64,000 bases of DNA from Linyphia triangularis (taxonomy: Eukaryota > Arthropoda > Arachnida > Araneae > Linyphiidae): positions 88,334,305 through 88,398,304 of the forward strand of contig OZ021725.1 in the NCBI GenBank assembly GCA_963978545.1. Direction: 5' to 3'. Positions 12,780 through 24,902 of the stretch are shown in pieces (position 1 is the first letter of the stretch; each line of letters begins with the position of its first letter). A program made the position numbers and the translations under genes. The notes below the pieces were generated by a model. The model saw only the letters and a program-made list of their open reading frames with translations, made no database searches and was not told where the DNA came from.

Positions 12780-13340
12780 CATTTCCCCCCTTTTAGATGC
12801 TTCTGCTTAATCGACGCATAATGAGGCCACACCACCGATTGACCACACCAAGCCGCACGGTTACACATGTCGCGGACAATTTGAGTATTCGTCGAAGTGT
12901 CACACCGTAGGAACAGCCCCGACATAAGCAAATATTTATACCAGGAACACCGCATGTAACACAAGTTTAATGTCAGAGTCCAGTTCCTAATTAAAAGTCC
13001 TCGCTGTTTAATTCATCAACAATGCATTCATAGAGGGGGGGGGGGGGAGATTGTACTGGATAATGAAGGTGTATAAATAGAGACAGTGCGCACCAATTTA
13101 ACAAAGGATGTAATACCACACCAGGCTGATAAGTCTTAAGATGGTCTCTGCGTGGAGGTGCTTTGGATACGGTTTCCGCTGAGGCCTCTGGAATTATGCA
13201 AATGCACTGAATAATTCCATGTACCGTAATGAATATTAACGGAGATCCTTAATGGCTAGAGGGTCACTCTGCTGATGCGAAATCTACAAGATTGCGCCCG
13301 TAGCATCTTTATGCAAGCTGGGGTGGCATCTTCTTTGGCC
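12780..13340. promoter_or_regulatory. Candidate conserved noncoding / enhancer island with POU octamer
   Basis: Balanced-composition block inside AT-rich DNA. It carries a perfect octamer ATGCAAAT (13196-13203) within ATTATGCAAATGCA, homeodomain-type cores (TAATGAATATTAA near 13230) and a second TATGCAA at about 13311. A run of 13 G lies at 13035-13047. No open frame with coding character crosses it. Enhancer function is inference from motif clustering; single octamers are also expected by chance. Confidence 0.3.
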
Positions 13341-13383
13341 AACTATTAATGAGACTGTTTTTAAATACTGCTTTATGGTTTGT

Positions 13384-14640
13384 AATTATTTCTAGTCAGT
13401 AAATATAAAAGTAGTGCTTTAAAAGTAGAATATATATATATATATGAAATAAAGGAGTATCCACTTTTAAGTTTTTATCCGCATTATTTCTTGTGTTTAG
13501 TGTATCAACAATATATCTTACAAGGTTTAACGGCGAAAACAATAATAATATAAGTAGGAGGTTATCAGTGTCTTAACTGTTTATTAAGCTGTTATATAAA
13601 ATTATCAAGAATAAAGATATTGTCTTTATTTCTGTAACATAAAAATATTAAATAAAAAATTCTGGTTAGTAATTATATCTAGTCAGTAGTCATAAAAGTG
13701 GTATTAAATTGAAAATTCTGATTTGTAATTATTTTTGGTCAGTAAAAGTAATATTTTAAATACAGTAAAATGGAAAATACATCAGTGAATTAATGGAATC
13801 TATATCCATTTTATTATTCTATGCTCATTATCACAAGTGTTTAGTGTTCTTTTCATAGAGTTTCAACGATATATCTTACAAGATTTAACGACGTAAAAAA
13901 CTATGTAACAATAAAAGTAAGAGGCTTTCAGTTTCTTAACTGCATATTAATCTATTCTATGAAAATATTAAAAATGAAGGAATTTCCTTTAACTGTATAT
14001 TTCAAAAATATTAAATTTTCGAATTCTCATTTGTAATTATTTTTAGTCAGTAAACATAAAAGTAATGTTTCACATGTTGGTAATAGAGAATATATATCAC
14101 TGAAATAATGGAATCTGTTCCCGTTTTTAAGTTCCTATGCACATTATTACGTATGTTTAGTGTTCTTTTCAAAGAGTATCAACAGTATATCTTACAAGAT
14201 TTAACGACGAAAGCAAAAGTAACAAAAAAAGTACGAAGTTTGCAGTTTAAACTGCTTATTAAGCTCTTCTCTGAAAATATTAAAAATGAAGGTATTTCCT
14301 TTAACTCTATAACGCAAAAATATTAATTAAAAATTCTGGTTTTAAATTATTTTTAGTCAGTAAACATAAAAGTAGTGATTTAAATGTAAGTAAAATATAA
14401 TATTTCACTGAAATAAAGGAAACTCTACCCATTTTTAACTTTCTATGAGCATTATTACGTGTGTTTAGTATTCTTTTCAAAGAGTCTCAACAATGTGTCT
14501 TACAAATGACTAAAACAATAAACTACAATAGAAGTAAGAAGTTTGCAGTTTCTTAACTGTTTATTAAGCTCTCTTATAAAATTATTAAAAATGAAGGTAT
14601 TTCCGTTAACTCTATATTATAATAAAAATAATAAATTAGA
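13384..14640. repeat. Tandem array of a ~310-bp unit, four copies
   Basis: The anchor AGTCAGTAAACATAAAAGTA (with small changes) occurs at 13394, 13737, 14045 and 14355, so adjacent copies are 343, 308 and 310 bp apart. A further partial anchor at 13681 shows a local duplication inside the second copy. Each unit then holds an ATGGAATC block, GTGTTTAGTGTTCTTTTC, ATCTTACAAGATTTAACG, a CTTAACTGYWTATTAA block and ATTAAAAATGAAGG in the same order. An open frame at 14108-14326 exists in one copy only and is broken in the others, so it is not a gene. Confidence 0.85.
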
Positions 14641-17589
14641 AATATATTCAAGTGTTTTTGCAAGTAATAAATCATTATCATGTGTTTTAATTTATCATCT
14701 TACCTTATAAATAAGTGAATATATATTGTATGGTTGTCAAAGTTGGTTGATTTCAACAGAGGGTACAACAATTACATATTTTTGTAATTTTGTGCTCTCA
14801 TACAATAACACTCAATGCAATAAAATATCTGGAAAGAGAATGATTTTTAAAGGTGTATAAAAACCAAAGTTATTTATAGATAATTTTTAATAATTAAGAA
14901 TCTTGAAACGGTTTAGCCTCTACTCAATTTATATTCGCATTTTTTTTTTAAATTTAAAAACAATGAATATTTATTTAGAGCATAATTCCTTAACATTTTG
15001 GAAACATGGCAACTATTAAAATATACCATTCTCCTGAATGTTCTAAACATCGATTACAAATAATATTTACAAATTTAATCTGGTTAGCCTAATGGTTATT
15101 ACCTAACTTTTTTGTTTTATAAAGGTAAATAGGACCAAATAATGTAAAAAATTTAAAATAGTTTCGTAAATAAACCGTTTAAGTATTTTGTCATTTAATA
15201 AATTTCTCAATTACAATTTAATATTTCTAAATTATCATTGTATAATACATTAATATTTAAAGTGTAATTTTTAAGCGAAATAAAGAAGATGACATATTGG
15301 GAAGATTAAATAGATAATAAATAATTTTAAAGAAAGTATTCGTTTTGCAATGTATCTCTTTGCATATTTCATAAACTAGTTAAATTTCATATACATTTGA
15401 AGAAGTCTAATACATGTAAAATTTGCAATGCCGCAATACACATATAGTTTATTTAAATTGCCACAACATAAGGATAATCTTTTAAATTATTGAAAAATAA
15501 AGGAACATTTTTTTTTTATAATTTATATAATTTATTTTAATTGAATTTTTTAGTTTATATTTTGTTATGCCTGTTTCTAGTTTACATTAAACTAAATTAT
15601 CTTACTTATTTCTTATTTAAATGTCTTTAAACTTGAAGGAAAACAAGATTATTTATTATTGGTGTCAATGTTCACAACAATTTATTAATATATTCTTATT
15701 AAATATATTAAAATAAATTATATATATATATTTTAAGACTCATTAATGTTATTAATTGTGTAATGATACTTCTATGGTTTTCATTGGTATACCATATAAT
15801 AATTATTGCTTTAAATTTGTCAAAATAAAAATAATCAGGTATTTCCTCTCAACATCTAGAAAATATTCAAAAAATCTAAATATATATTAAAAAAATATAT
15901 ATAAAATGGACACATAAAAAATACATAATGAATATTCAAATTTAAATAATAATTATAAGTATTTATAATAAAAATCTAAAACTATCCTCAATGTAAGAAT
16001 ATTATCCTTAAAATTTCGATAAAGCTATAAAAATTCTATAAAGTACACTTTCTTATATTTATTCGTAACTATTGAAATACTTCTGTCGGAATGCTTTCAA
16101 TAGGAATGTAACTCTTACAAAGCAGTTTTAGATTATATTGAATATCTTGAAAACTTACTCCTATGGTAGCTTCTGAAACTTGCGACAGAAATTAATAATG
16201 TCGGTTCAAATTTGCATTTCTGTCAGAATATCCACTTTCGAATATATTCTACTCTTCGATTTCTGAATTCTCATATCATTTCACTCTTCATAGATATTAA
16301 TTTTTGCTAGTTCCAACATTTCCCAACCATCATTTTATCACCGAATTCATTCCATAAAATTACTCGACTTTTCAGCCCTTTCTAGTAGTTTTAATGATTT
16401 TTCTTTTAATTATTATTTAAAAATCCATTTAATTCTAAAATTTTTAAGGCTAAGAACAACTGCATTTATATGTATGGCACTAAAACAATGTTTTCTTATT
16501 AGAAATTTTCGTAAATTTATTTGAAGAAAATGCTGCTATTTGTTGTTACAGCACTCATATGAAACGAATTGTTTCCTATCTTCCAAAACGAAAATCTTAC
16601 GAAACTTCCCTTAAAGTTATAATTCGGAATGCTTTTGTATAATACAGATAGATTCCAAAACTGATCGCAAGACTAAGAGGTCGCTTTCACCTAACAATTA
16701 AAATTTAACTTAGAACACTGAATGTGATGCATACGCAATTAATATAGGATGGCTGGCCGTTATATTCAATAATTTTTAATATATGTGTGTTATCAATAAT
16801 TTTCATTAAATACCGTACCTATAAATCTTTTAAATGCTGTGTTATCAGACATTTGTTGATTAACAACATATGATAATGTAAACATAATTTTGCAAATGCA
16901 TTATTTTCTAAGTCCCCCCCCCCCCCCAATTTCATGTTACTAATAGGCAATTATGACCTTTCAAGAATGAAATTCTTGTCAAATACTTTTAAAGTTGCAT
17001 CATGTCTTTATGGACATGTTAACTTTAAACTCAGCTTACAACATGGACGGATGGAGTTGTTAAGTTATTCATGCAATTTAAAGTAACCCTAATAAACATA
17101 GCGTTACTTTATGCCACTTGTTCATATTTGTCATTATTTAGTTACAAGTGCATATTTTTCACCATCATTTACTTTTAGTGGAGTAAAAAGACAGACGTGC
17201 TTTTACGTACTTGAAAGTAATTACTTATGCATATTAATAAATATACTATATAAAATATCATTTGAGTAAAATTTTATTCGACATTACCTTTACATTGAAT
17301 AAAATATTAATATTTCATTTACATTAAAATACTTCTACATCAATATTTAAATTTGCTTTTCTAGAAAGTTTGATGAATATAATGTGTCGTGTGTTTCCTT
17401 TTGTGAAATGATTTATAATTTCTTTTTAAAGTATATTCAATTTATCAACGTCCTAATTATTTTGAAGAATAATTAAATTCAAAAGCAATACGCTATTGAA
17501 TTGCATTTTTAAATAATTTAATTTACTTGCATTTTGTTTTTATCTTTTCAATCCCTATTATCTAACCTGAACATTTTATTGCAAACTAA
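14641..17589. other. AT-rich noncoding sequence
   Basis: Nearly 3 kb of A/T-dominated sequence with (TA)n patches and a run of 14 C at 16914-16927. No gene, transposon end or RNA was recognised. Confidence 0.55.
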
Positions 17590-18307
17590 TTAAGGTATAC
17601 TTATAGGCTTCAAATCGCTAAACTCGCAAAAATCGGGGAAGATTTGTAAGGCCGTAAAAAACAAAAGCAAAATAAAAACAACACAAAAGAAGGAAACCCT
17701 ATGATGGAGGAGCATACTAAAAAGGAAATATATAATAATTAGTATAATAATAACAGTTTTTTATATAATTTTTTTTTTTTAAAGTTATTCTCAGATTGTA
17801 GTTTTTTCTATTTTGCATTTCATTCAAACAGTAATAACTCCTGTTTAAATAATATTTTTTGAAATTTGTTTTTTGCTATATAATCTGCATACATTGTTGA
17901 ATGTTTTGACCCTAAATACGAAGTGATTTGTAAATAAATATTTTTTTAATTGAATTTTAAAGATAAGATTCTGTATAAAAAAACTTGGATTTTTCTAATA
18001 GATTCACTTAAAGCAAAATATCACAAAATATACACTGTAAAATTCTGTAAATAGATTCAAAACATAGAGCGGGGTATTCCGCATTATTGAACACCAAAAT
18101 TGTATCAGTGGGTTAATTAGAATTTTTGCCATTACCATTCGAAATTAGCCTAATTAGTTGATTAAACGTTAATTAATTATTAAAATTGAAGAAATTTTTT
18201 TTTTTATTGGAAACTGTTTAACAAATAATGTACTTTTCAAGGTGCAAAGTCTAATTTTTAAATTGAAAATTTAAAAAAAATTGTTGAAGCCTATACGTAT
18301 ACCTTAA
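17590..18307. mobile_element. TTAA-flanked inverted-repeat DNA element (718 bp)
   Basis: The left end reads TTAAGGTATACTTATAGGCT followed by TCAA. The reverse complement of the right end reads TTAAGGTATACGTATAGGCT followed by TCAA, so the inverted repeats are about 24 bp with one mismatch. TTAA at 17590-17593 and 18304-18307 would be the target duplication. The interior is AT-rich with no transposase frame, so it is non-autonomous. A TTAA target is typical of piggyBac-type elements, but piggyBac termini usually start CCC/CCT going inward, whereas here they start GG. The family is therefore uncertain. Confidence 0.75.
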
Positions 18308-18519
18308 CTTAATATTGCTTCTTCCATGAGTTCTAAAAACGTTTTATTAGTACGGGAAAATTATATTACCAATTATATAAGTTAATTATGTGATGTATTT
18401 TCGTGAGAAATTTGATTAATAACTTGGCAAAAACAATTGAATACAATTTAATAATTTATACTCGGTTGTTAAGAAAATTCTTAAATTAAATGTATATCGT
18501 TGCTTAGCATTTAATTACG

Positions 18520-19119
18520 ATTTTCTTCCAATAATAGGCAATTACCAACGACAATGTCATTCCTCAACCCGCACCGCTTAATTAACGATAATTCTTAACA
18601 TCAACACAAATTCCACCTTATTTAAATTTACTCAATAAGTTTAAATAATTGATTTTTGTATTTAATTAGCAGATAATCAACTCATCCAATAAGCTTGTTT
18701 TAATTACGAAAATCCCTACTGATAAAACAAAAGCCGGTTTCATCACGAAAAATGACAAGCGAGACAGCACACCGTCTGCGAAAACGTGATAGCGCAACTC
18801 CAAAACCCTCCCCTCCAAGCAGCAAAAATACATCCGGGCATTTTTAAACAAAACCTTGATGCCAAAACGATGCAACAAATTCTGCGGATTAATTTTCCCT
18901 TGGTCTTCTTTTGCGTCCTTTAATCCCCTTAAAACAACGTCGTCTTTTCAGTTTCGCCGGACCATAATGCCTTGTCTTATCTACCTCGGAACATCCATAT
19001 GGTATCTGTTTTCCTAATTTTCCCAACCTAAGATAATCTGTGTTGTTGGGGGGTTTGATACTGTCCATCAACGAATTAGAGTGTGCGTGAATTAGTAGAA
19101 AGATAAGGGGGGGGGGGGG
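18520..19119. promoter_or_regulatory. Mixed-composition island, candidate conserved noncoding element
   Basis: Higher GC than flanks, ending in a run of 13 G at 19107-19119. Homeodomain-like TTAATTA cores are at the left edge. Minus-strand open frames exist (18666-18878, 18889-19152) but carry no motif and I read them as by-products of lower AT content. Confidence 0.2.
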
Positions 19120-20740
19120 ATGTCTGAAAGTTGCCACGAATCGAGTTTGCATAGATTAACTCAAAGCCCAAAATGTGAATTGGGGCAGTTTGTGGTATAT
19201 ATGCTGTTTAGTCAGAACATATATCACGAATATTGTTCTCTTATGAATATGGGTGGGGATAATACACATTATCCTCTAGAAGGTAGTTTGGTATATTTTC
19301 TTTGTTATGTTGAACCATGTGTCAAGAATATTTTTCTGGTATATGATTGTATTATTATCTTACCAAGGGAGTAAGTTGTATGATATACTTTAGTTTGTTT
19401 AAAGCGTAACTAGTAAAGGGACTTTTTAATCTTAAGTAATAAATGACGTTCTTCTTGTTGGTAAATCTTAAGTATTAAATAGGGCATTCATTATGTCTAA
19501 TATGTTTTGGAAATAGTTTAAATGGCTTCATTTTAAATATCATTTTTAAAATGGTATTTAGTATGAGCTAACATGACATACATTGGGAAGTTTTTTTTTT
19601 TTTAACCCTATTGAAGTATTTTTTTTTAAATTCAATAACTAAAAACTGGTTGGAGCATTCCAAAAAATTATTTTTTGTGTATTTTCTACGAAATTTAATT
19701 TTAATCAATAGTTATATCCTTATGTAAACTTAAAAATGTGCTGTTAAATAAAAAAAAATAAAAATTGAACTATAGTTCGAATATTTTTTTTTTTTTTGGT
19801 TTTGCATTACATTTCAAAACATTTAAACAAATTTTTTGAAAAAACCAAGAAAAGTAGATATTTTGGGATTGATGTTTATGTTAGTGCTTTGAAATATCTT
19901 ATTTAAAACCCGAAAAGATAATAACTATTAAATTTTTATGGAACTCTTCCGATTACAAACACATTGTTTCTTACTTCCCTTTGAATTGAACTCTCTTAAG
20001 AAATATCCCATCTTGAAAATAATAATTATTCTGCCACAATCATTTGAAATTTATTTAGAGTTTGTAAAAAGAAATTTACAATGCAAATATCCAACACAGG
20101 TATACGTACGTAGGTAGAGACATAACAATATATTATTTGAGTATCCCTATTTAGAAACAGTGATATTACCTTTAATTTGTCAAGACAAATATCAAATAAT
20201 ACTTTGACGGTATTTTTAAATATAAACTATTATTCTTTTGTTACTTAATGGGATATTGGTTAATTGTAATAAATTAAAATAACGTAATATGTAATTGTAT
20301 TGTTTAACTATTGGTTAAATGTGTAAAATATACAATACACAAAATAGTTAGGGTTTGTTCAGCTCAGAAATATCTAGTCTTCTGAAATATCTAGTTTTCT
20401 GAATACCTAGATTTCTGGAGTAGAATTTCCAGTCCAGCAATTTTCAGTGGATAACTCTTCCATGATATGCATGTTGAAGGAATTTCGAGCTCATTTTGAT
20501 TTGAAACAAACGTTTCATTCAATTAACTAATACGTGGTATTTCCTCCATTACGTTCTATAAAATATAATTAAATTGAATTGTATCCAATGACGAATATAG
20601 TAATTAAAGATGCGAATGGTTAGACGGTATTTAATTAGCACAATCATAAATCTTTGATTTTAATGATGTAGTGTTACTTGGAAATAAATTATTATAGAGT
20701 TGCGAAATTTTCACCGAGAAAATGATGATGCAGTTTTTAC
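19120..20740. other. AT-rich noncoding sequence
   Basis: Includes T runs (19589-19601, 19783-19798) and, at 20362-20415, about three tandem copies of a ~19-bp motif TTCTGAAATATCTAG. No gene supported. Confidence 0.5.
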
Positions 20741-20885
20741 TAAATAAAAACTATAATTTATTTTTCCTTCGAAGGCTTACAAAACTTCTCCGAACAACAG
20801 AATAATTGCTATCAAGCTTCAATACAAACTTCGGTTCGTACATCTTTTTACGCAGTGATAATGCAGGTTCAGCGAAAGTAAACAA
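20741..20885. repeat. Dispersed repeat, copy 2
   Basis: Homologous to 6365-6510 (see that entry for shared blocks). It overlaps the 3' half of a 154-codon minus-strand open frame (20751-21215). That frame has an N-terminal lysine/phenylalanine-rich half and a more protein-like half starting MATLKSIGKFD at about 21042. A CAGGTGAGT donor-like site lies inside it near 20925 on the minus strand. Because this part is repetitive and eroded in the other copy, a transposon origin is likelier than a host gene. No family recognised. Confidence 0.45.
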
Positions 20886-21215
20886 AGTTCTGATGCTTTC
20901 CAAACAACGTGCAATACTGGACTCACCTGATTGCCTTTTTTCGCCTCTTTTAATACGTTCGTGGCAGAAATGTCTAGCAAAATCCAGTTCGCTATCACAT
21001 GATGGAAAAGTATCGAATTTCCCGATTGATTTAAGTGTTGCCATTTTTTTTCTAATTTGTATTATCGTTGTTAACAAATAAAATAAAATAAATACGTCCT
21101 CAATCACAATTATGTATAGAAAATTTATGTAAAAGTAGATATGAAAATGTTTCAGAAAGGAAAAATACTCAGAAAATATTAAACTCAAAAATACATTATT
21201 TTTCTTTTCTGTCAT

Positions 21216-22399
21216 GGTTATTTAGAACTTGAATTTTAGTAGAAGATACCGAGATTTGATGTAGTGGTTTTTATTCATAGTTTTAAAAAAACTTTTAAAT
21301 ATTTGTTTCTTTACATTTTCCAATAAAGTACTATAGTTTTAGAATGAAATTCAATTATAAAGATTTTTTAAAAATTTACTTGCTAATTTTTATTATACTT
21401 AACTTTAAATTTTTGCAGTCAAAATATGATATCTTATACACAATGTTTCACATGTAATTGAAAGTTGTATAAATTTATGCATTAGCTATTTGATTAAAGT
21501 ATAGATTTGGATTTTTGAGACATAACTGCACATAAAAGAAATAAAGTTTAAAAAAAGGGTAACTATTTTACAAAAGAAATTTCATGTATTTATAGAATTA
21601 CTTTACTATATTTTTTAATTATATTAACGCTCAACAATCAATTCTGATTATATTTTGTGTGAATTGTGTTTGAATAGTTTCAAATTAAAACTTTTAAATA
21701 TTATAACATCTCCATAAATCTTATATAAATCTGAAAATATTAATGTTAGGGTGATATTAGAACATTCCTAAAAAATTGGGCATTGTAAATTACACAACGA
21801 GAAATTGTAACACATTGTAAATTAAATAACGGGAAAACTACACAATAGGTTTTAAAATGTAGACAGATATTTTGAAACCAAAAAAATATAACATTATTAT
21901 ATATAAGAATAATTCATTAAATTAAATTATATTTTAAGCATAAAAACATAAATTAAAATGTTTAATTTAATTAAAAAGTTTTGAACTATTGAAATGACTG
22001 TAATTTAGGAATGCCTTTATCAAACACGATTCACATATTGTTTTAAAAATTAACAGTTTTGGGGATATTTTTAGATAATGTAAAAACTCTTAAAAATAAG
22101 TGCTAGTTATAATACCAAATAATAAAACATGTGTAAAAGTATTAAAAATGCTAACGCTTCACAAAAATACCTTGCTTATAATCAAGCCCCAAATATTCTC
22201 GGAAGTGTAAAATACGATAATTATTATCCTCACAGTACGGCTATTAATAATACAGCCACTAAAACATTTCTTTAAGAAGAAAAATAAAGACGTAAGATGT
22301 TAATCTACCTAACCATCTTAGCATATTAGTCAAGGTTATAACTCGATGTATAAAGAATGAAAGATAGTTGTAAACTTCTCTTACAAATTGGGGATAGGG
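21216..22399. other. AT-rich noncoding sequence
   Basis: No gene, repeat border or RNA recognised. Confidence 0.55.
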
Positions 22400-22780
22400 A
22401 ATATTCAAGAATCTTGACAAGTTACGGATAGAGTTAAGTTGAACTTTCCCAAAGGATTCGCTCTCCCTCTAGCCACCCCCCCCTCTCCTTTGTAGCTTGC
22501 CCCCCCCTCCCAAAATGGACTAAAAGCCCCATTCTTCATTACTTTAACGGATAATATAAGATAGAAGTTGACGCTAATACTGTGTTTAATGGATATCATG
22601 CTAATAACTGCGACGAGGACCAATATTCAAAGTGGTCCTTCATGTAAGATCTTTCATGTGGTGATGAATGGAACTCACCATGCTTTGTGACGTATGTAAC
22701 AGTGAGTATCACCTTGGGACGGTAACGAAGTTGGGTGGGAGAGGGGGCGGTGTTTAAAAAGTGTTGATGGGGAAATTGCG
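22400..22780. promoter_or_regulatory. GC-raised island with pyrimidine tract
   Basis: Contains a CCACCCCCCCCTCTCC / CCCCCCCTCCC tract (22475-22511) and a G-rich GGGTGGGAGAGGGGGCGG block (about 22733-22750). These could bind zinc-finger factors or form G-rich structure. Function not shown. Confidence 0.2.
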
Positions 22781-23510
22781 TAAGATGTTTTATGAAGAAA
22801 GTTGAGTGCGTGGATTTTGGTAATGTGATAGGTCACTTGTGTTGTTTGTGAGGTTTATGTTGGTTTATATTCGTTTTTTAAATGAAATTGAAAACGTTTT
22901 TGGTTTAATTTTAAAGATTTGATTGTAGTTTGGAGTTGGTCATGGTTAATTAAAAATAAAATAGATTTTAAAATGTAATTTAGGTATTAATAGTTAAGAT
23001 GAAATTACTTGCTTATATATATATATGACATTATTGCATACATTTAAGAATATATATTTTTATTAAGCTATCTTTTAAAATAGGAATCTTTTTTAATGGT
23101 AGTGATCCGTACTCCAAAATCAAAATTGCAGAAATTACCAAGTCATCCTGAGGTAGCTGTATCTTAAAAAAATAAAATTCAAATAGTGTGGAACCTTATT
23201 AGATGATTTAAAAGAAATCTTCAAGATGCTCGTTTACAATACCTGAACAGAAATTTAATTTTTTTTTTTTTTTTCTTTTTCTTTTTTAGGTTCGCAAATT
23301 ACTTTTTTTTTAAATAACAACGCCATGTTTGGTTTCAGCTAAAATATTTTATATTATTTGGCTTGATAAGAAAATTTCCTATTAGTTAAACAGAGATGCA
23401 TCGCTGGACTTCCTTGAAACCAAACCAAAAGATTCAGGCACTTTTCATTCAATAAATCCTTTCTCAAAACTTTCATTTGATAAATTTTCTTTGCAACCGT
23501 GCAATCAGTA
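22781..23510. other. AT-rich noncoding sequence
   Basis: Holds (TA)n near 23015 and T tracts at 23258-23286. No gene. Confidence 0.55.
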
Positions 23511-24010
23511 CTGGATCTTTCAGAAGAGAATCCTAGTTTTTAAAATGACTTAATTCAGAAATAGTAAGAGGCAAAGAGAAGAGACAATAGACAAGTAGGA
23601 AAAACAGGTATGAAATTTAAAATACGCTTGCTTGCAAAATAGATGAATGGGAAGAAATTTCAGTATAAATGCATATGGTTTACCAATTATGAACATTTTC
23701 ATTAAAAACGGGTTTGTCAATAAACAAAACTCATGAACATGGTGTACTGAAAACCCGTCTGTGTGTCTTTCAAATTTACTGCATTGTACATTAAAGGAAG
23801 CATGGGGCTCTATTCCTCGAGAGAAACGATAATTTCATTCCACTATATTCAGTTTTTATAACAATGTCTTCCCCATTTCAGTATTGTAACTAATTTTGTA
23901 AAACCGTGTGTTTAAAATTCCATGCCTGTCTATTCAAGCACACAACTTGTCTCTTCCTGTTTCGTAATTATGTCATTCCAAAATAAGACATTAATTTCTG
24001 AAATACCCTG
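23511..24010 (+). pseudogene. Dead IS630/Tc1-mariner-like transposase element, copy A
   Basis: The terminus is CTGGATCTTTCAGAA at the left and, on the reverse strand at the right, CAGGGTATTTCAGAAA. At 23676 on the plus strand WFT begins the usual WFxDExxFHLxGxVNKQN transposase motif. Here it reads WFTNYEHFH, stop, then in another frame NGFVNKQNS, stop, TWCTENPS. Stops and a frameshift make it non-functional. Total length ~500 bp is about half of a full mariner-type element. Copy B (46701-47199) has the same length and the motif at the same offset, so the pair looks like an internally deleted subfamily rather than two random fragments. Confidence 0.75.
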
Positions 24011-24099
24011 TATATTAAACAACATTTCTCTCGACAACTTTATATGGTAAAAACAGTACAGAGAAGTAACTTTTTGTCATTGAATACTCAATCAACCCT

Positions 24100-24360
24100 T
24101 GATACAACAGCAACTCCCCAATCTTACTCCTCCCCCATTCAAGATGGGGACCCCATCTCAGAGAAATGAGCTCACAGCTGATCATTTCCTGCGATTAATG
24201 AGTTGCTAAAGACAAAGGCGGGTCTTTCACTGGAATGACGGAAGCGGGACCTCGAGAGGACAAAGGAGCACGGATCACTAAGATCGGATGGGAGTTTTAA
24301 CTGGCACTCCCCTAATTTGGGGAGAAGAGACGCTGGTCCTTTGTGGACTGTCACAAGTTT
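24100..24360. promoter_or_regulatory. GC-raised island, candidate conserved noncoding element
   Basis: Balanced composition with a short palindrome-like CAAGATGGGGACCCCATCT at about 24140. The minus-strand 60-codon frame here has no motif. Inference from composition only. Confidence 0.2.
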
Positions 24361-24677
24361 CTTTTTTGAGGTACTGTTTAAAAGATTGAACGGTCTAGGT
24401 ATGGTCTTTTTTTAGGATGATTCAATTCAAAAGTTATAATGCGGATGAAAGTACTTGGAGTAGTTTACAAGACGTGTGAAAGTCATGGTGAGAATTAGTT
24501 AAGGTGCCCGGAGAAAATAGACTGGATAAAAATGTAATGTAAGGGATTTTGTTTCTTTGTGTAAGGTTTCTTTGTGGAATCGGTGGTGAATTAGCTGCTT
24601 CTTTGGACCGATTTTTCAATGAATTGGGTTATTATTTGTAAAAGTGCTCTTTTCGATACATAATTGTGCTCTTTGAA
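24361..24677. other. Noncoding sequence
   Basis: Moderately AT-rich, no feature recognised. Confidence 0.4.
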
Positions 24678-24902
24678 CTACCCAGGTAGCACAACGGTAT
24701 TGGCAAATATCGGAAATAGGGGTCCCGGAAAGATTGGCCAGTCTATACCGAAACTCGAACATCGTTCCAAAATACACGATAAATAAACATGCCAAAAACC
24801 ACAGTATTTTTTCAGTTTATTTTACCCACCAGTAAGTGAGATTGGCCCAGATCCATAGCAACGGCTAGTCTACAATGGGCTACATTTGTGTTACTGGGGT
24901 AG
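24678..24902. mobile_element. MITE with TA-flanked inverted repeats (about 224 bp)
   Basis: The left end TACCCAGGTAGCACAA (from 24679) matches the reverse complement of the right end, TACCCCAGTAACACAA (ending 24901), at 13 of 16 positions. TA on both outer edges fits a Tc1/mariner-type target. No coding frame inside. It shares the string TAGCACA near its end with the element at 39311, which may point to one superfamily. Confidence 0.6.

Noticed and set aside
13035..13047. G-quadruplex candidates in the G/C runs (also 16914-16927, 19107-19119, 43894-43906)
   Set aside because: Single uninterrupted runs of 13-14 bases with no spaced G-tracts; slippage homopolymers are the simpler reading.
14108..14326. 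72-codon plus-strand frame
   Set aside because: Lies in one copy of the ~310-bp tandem array and is broken in the other copies.
20806..21081. 91-codon plus-strand frame
   Set aside because: Antisense to a longer minus-strand frame and overlapping a dispersed repeat; no motif.
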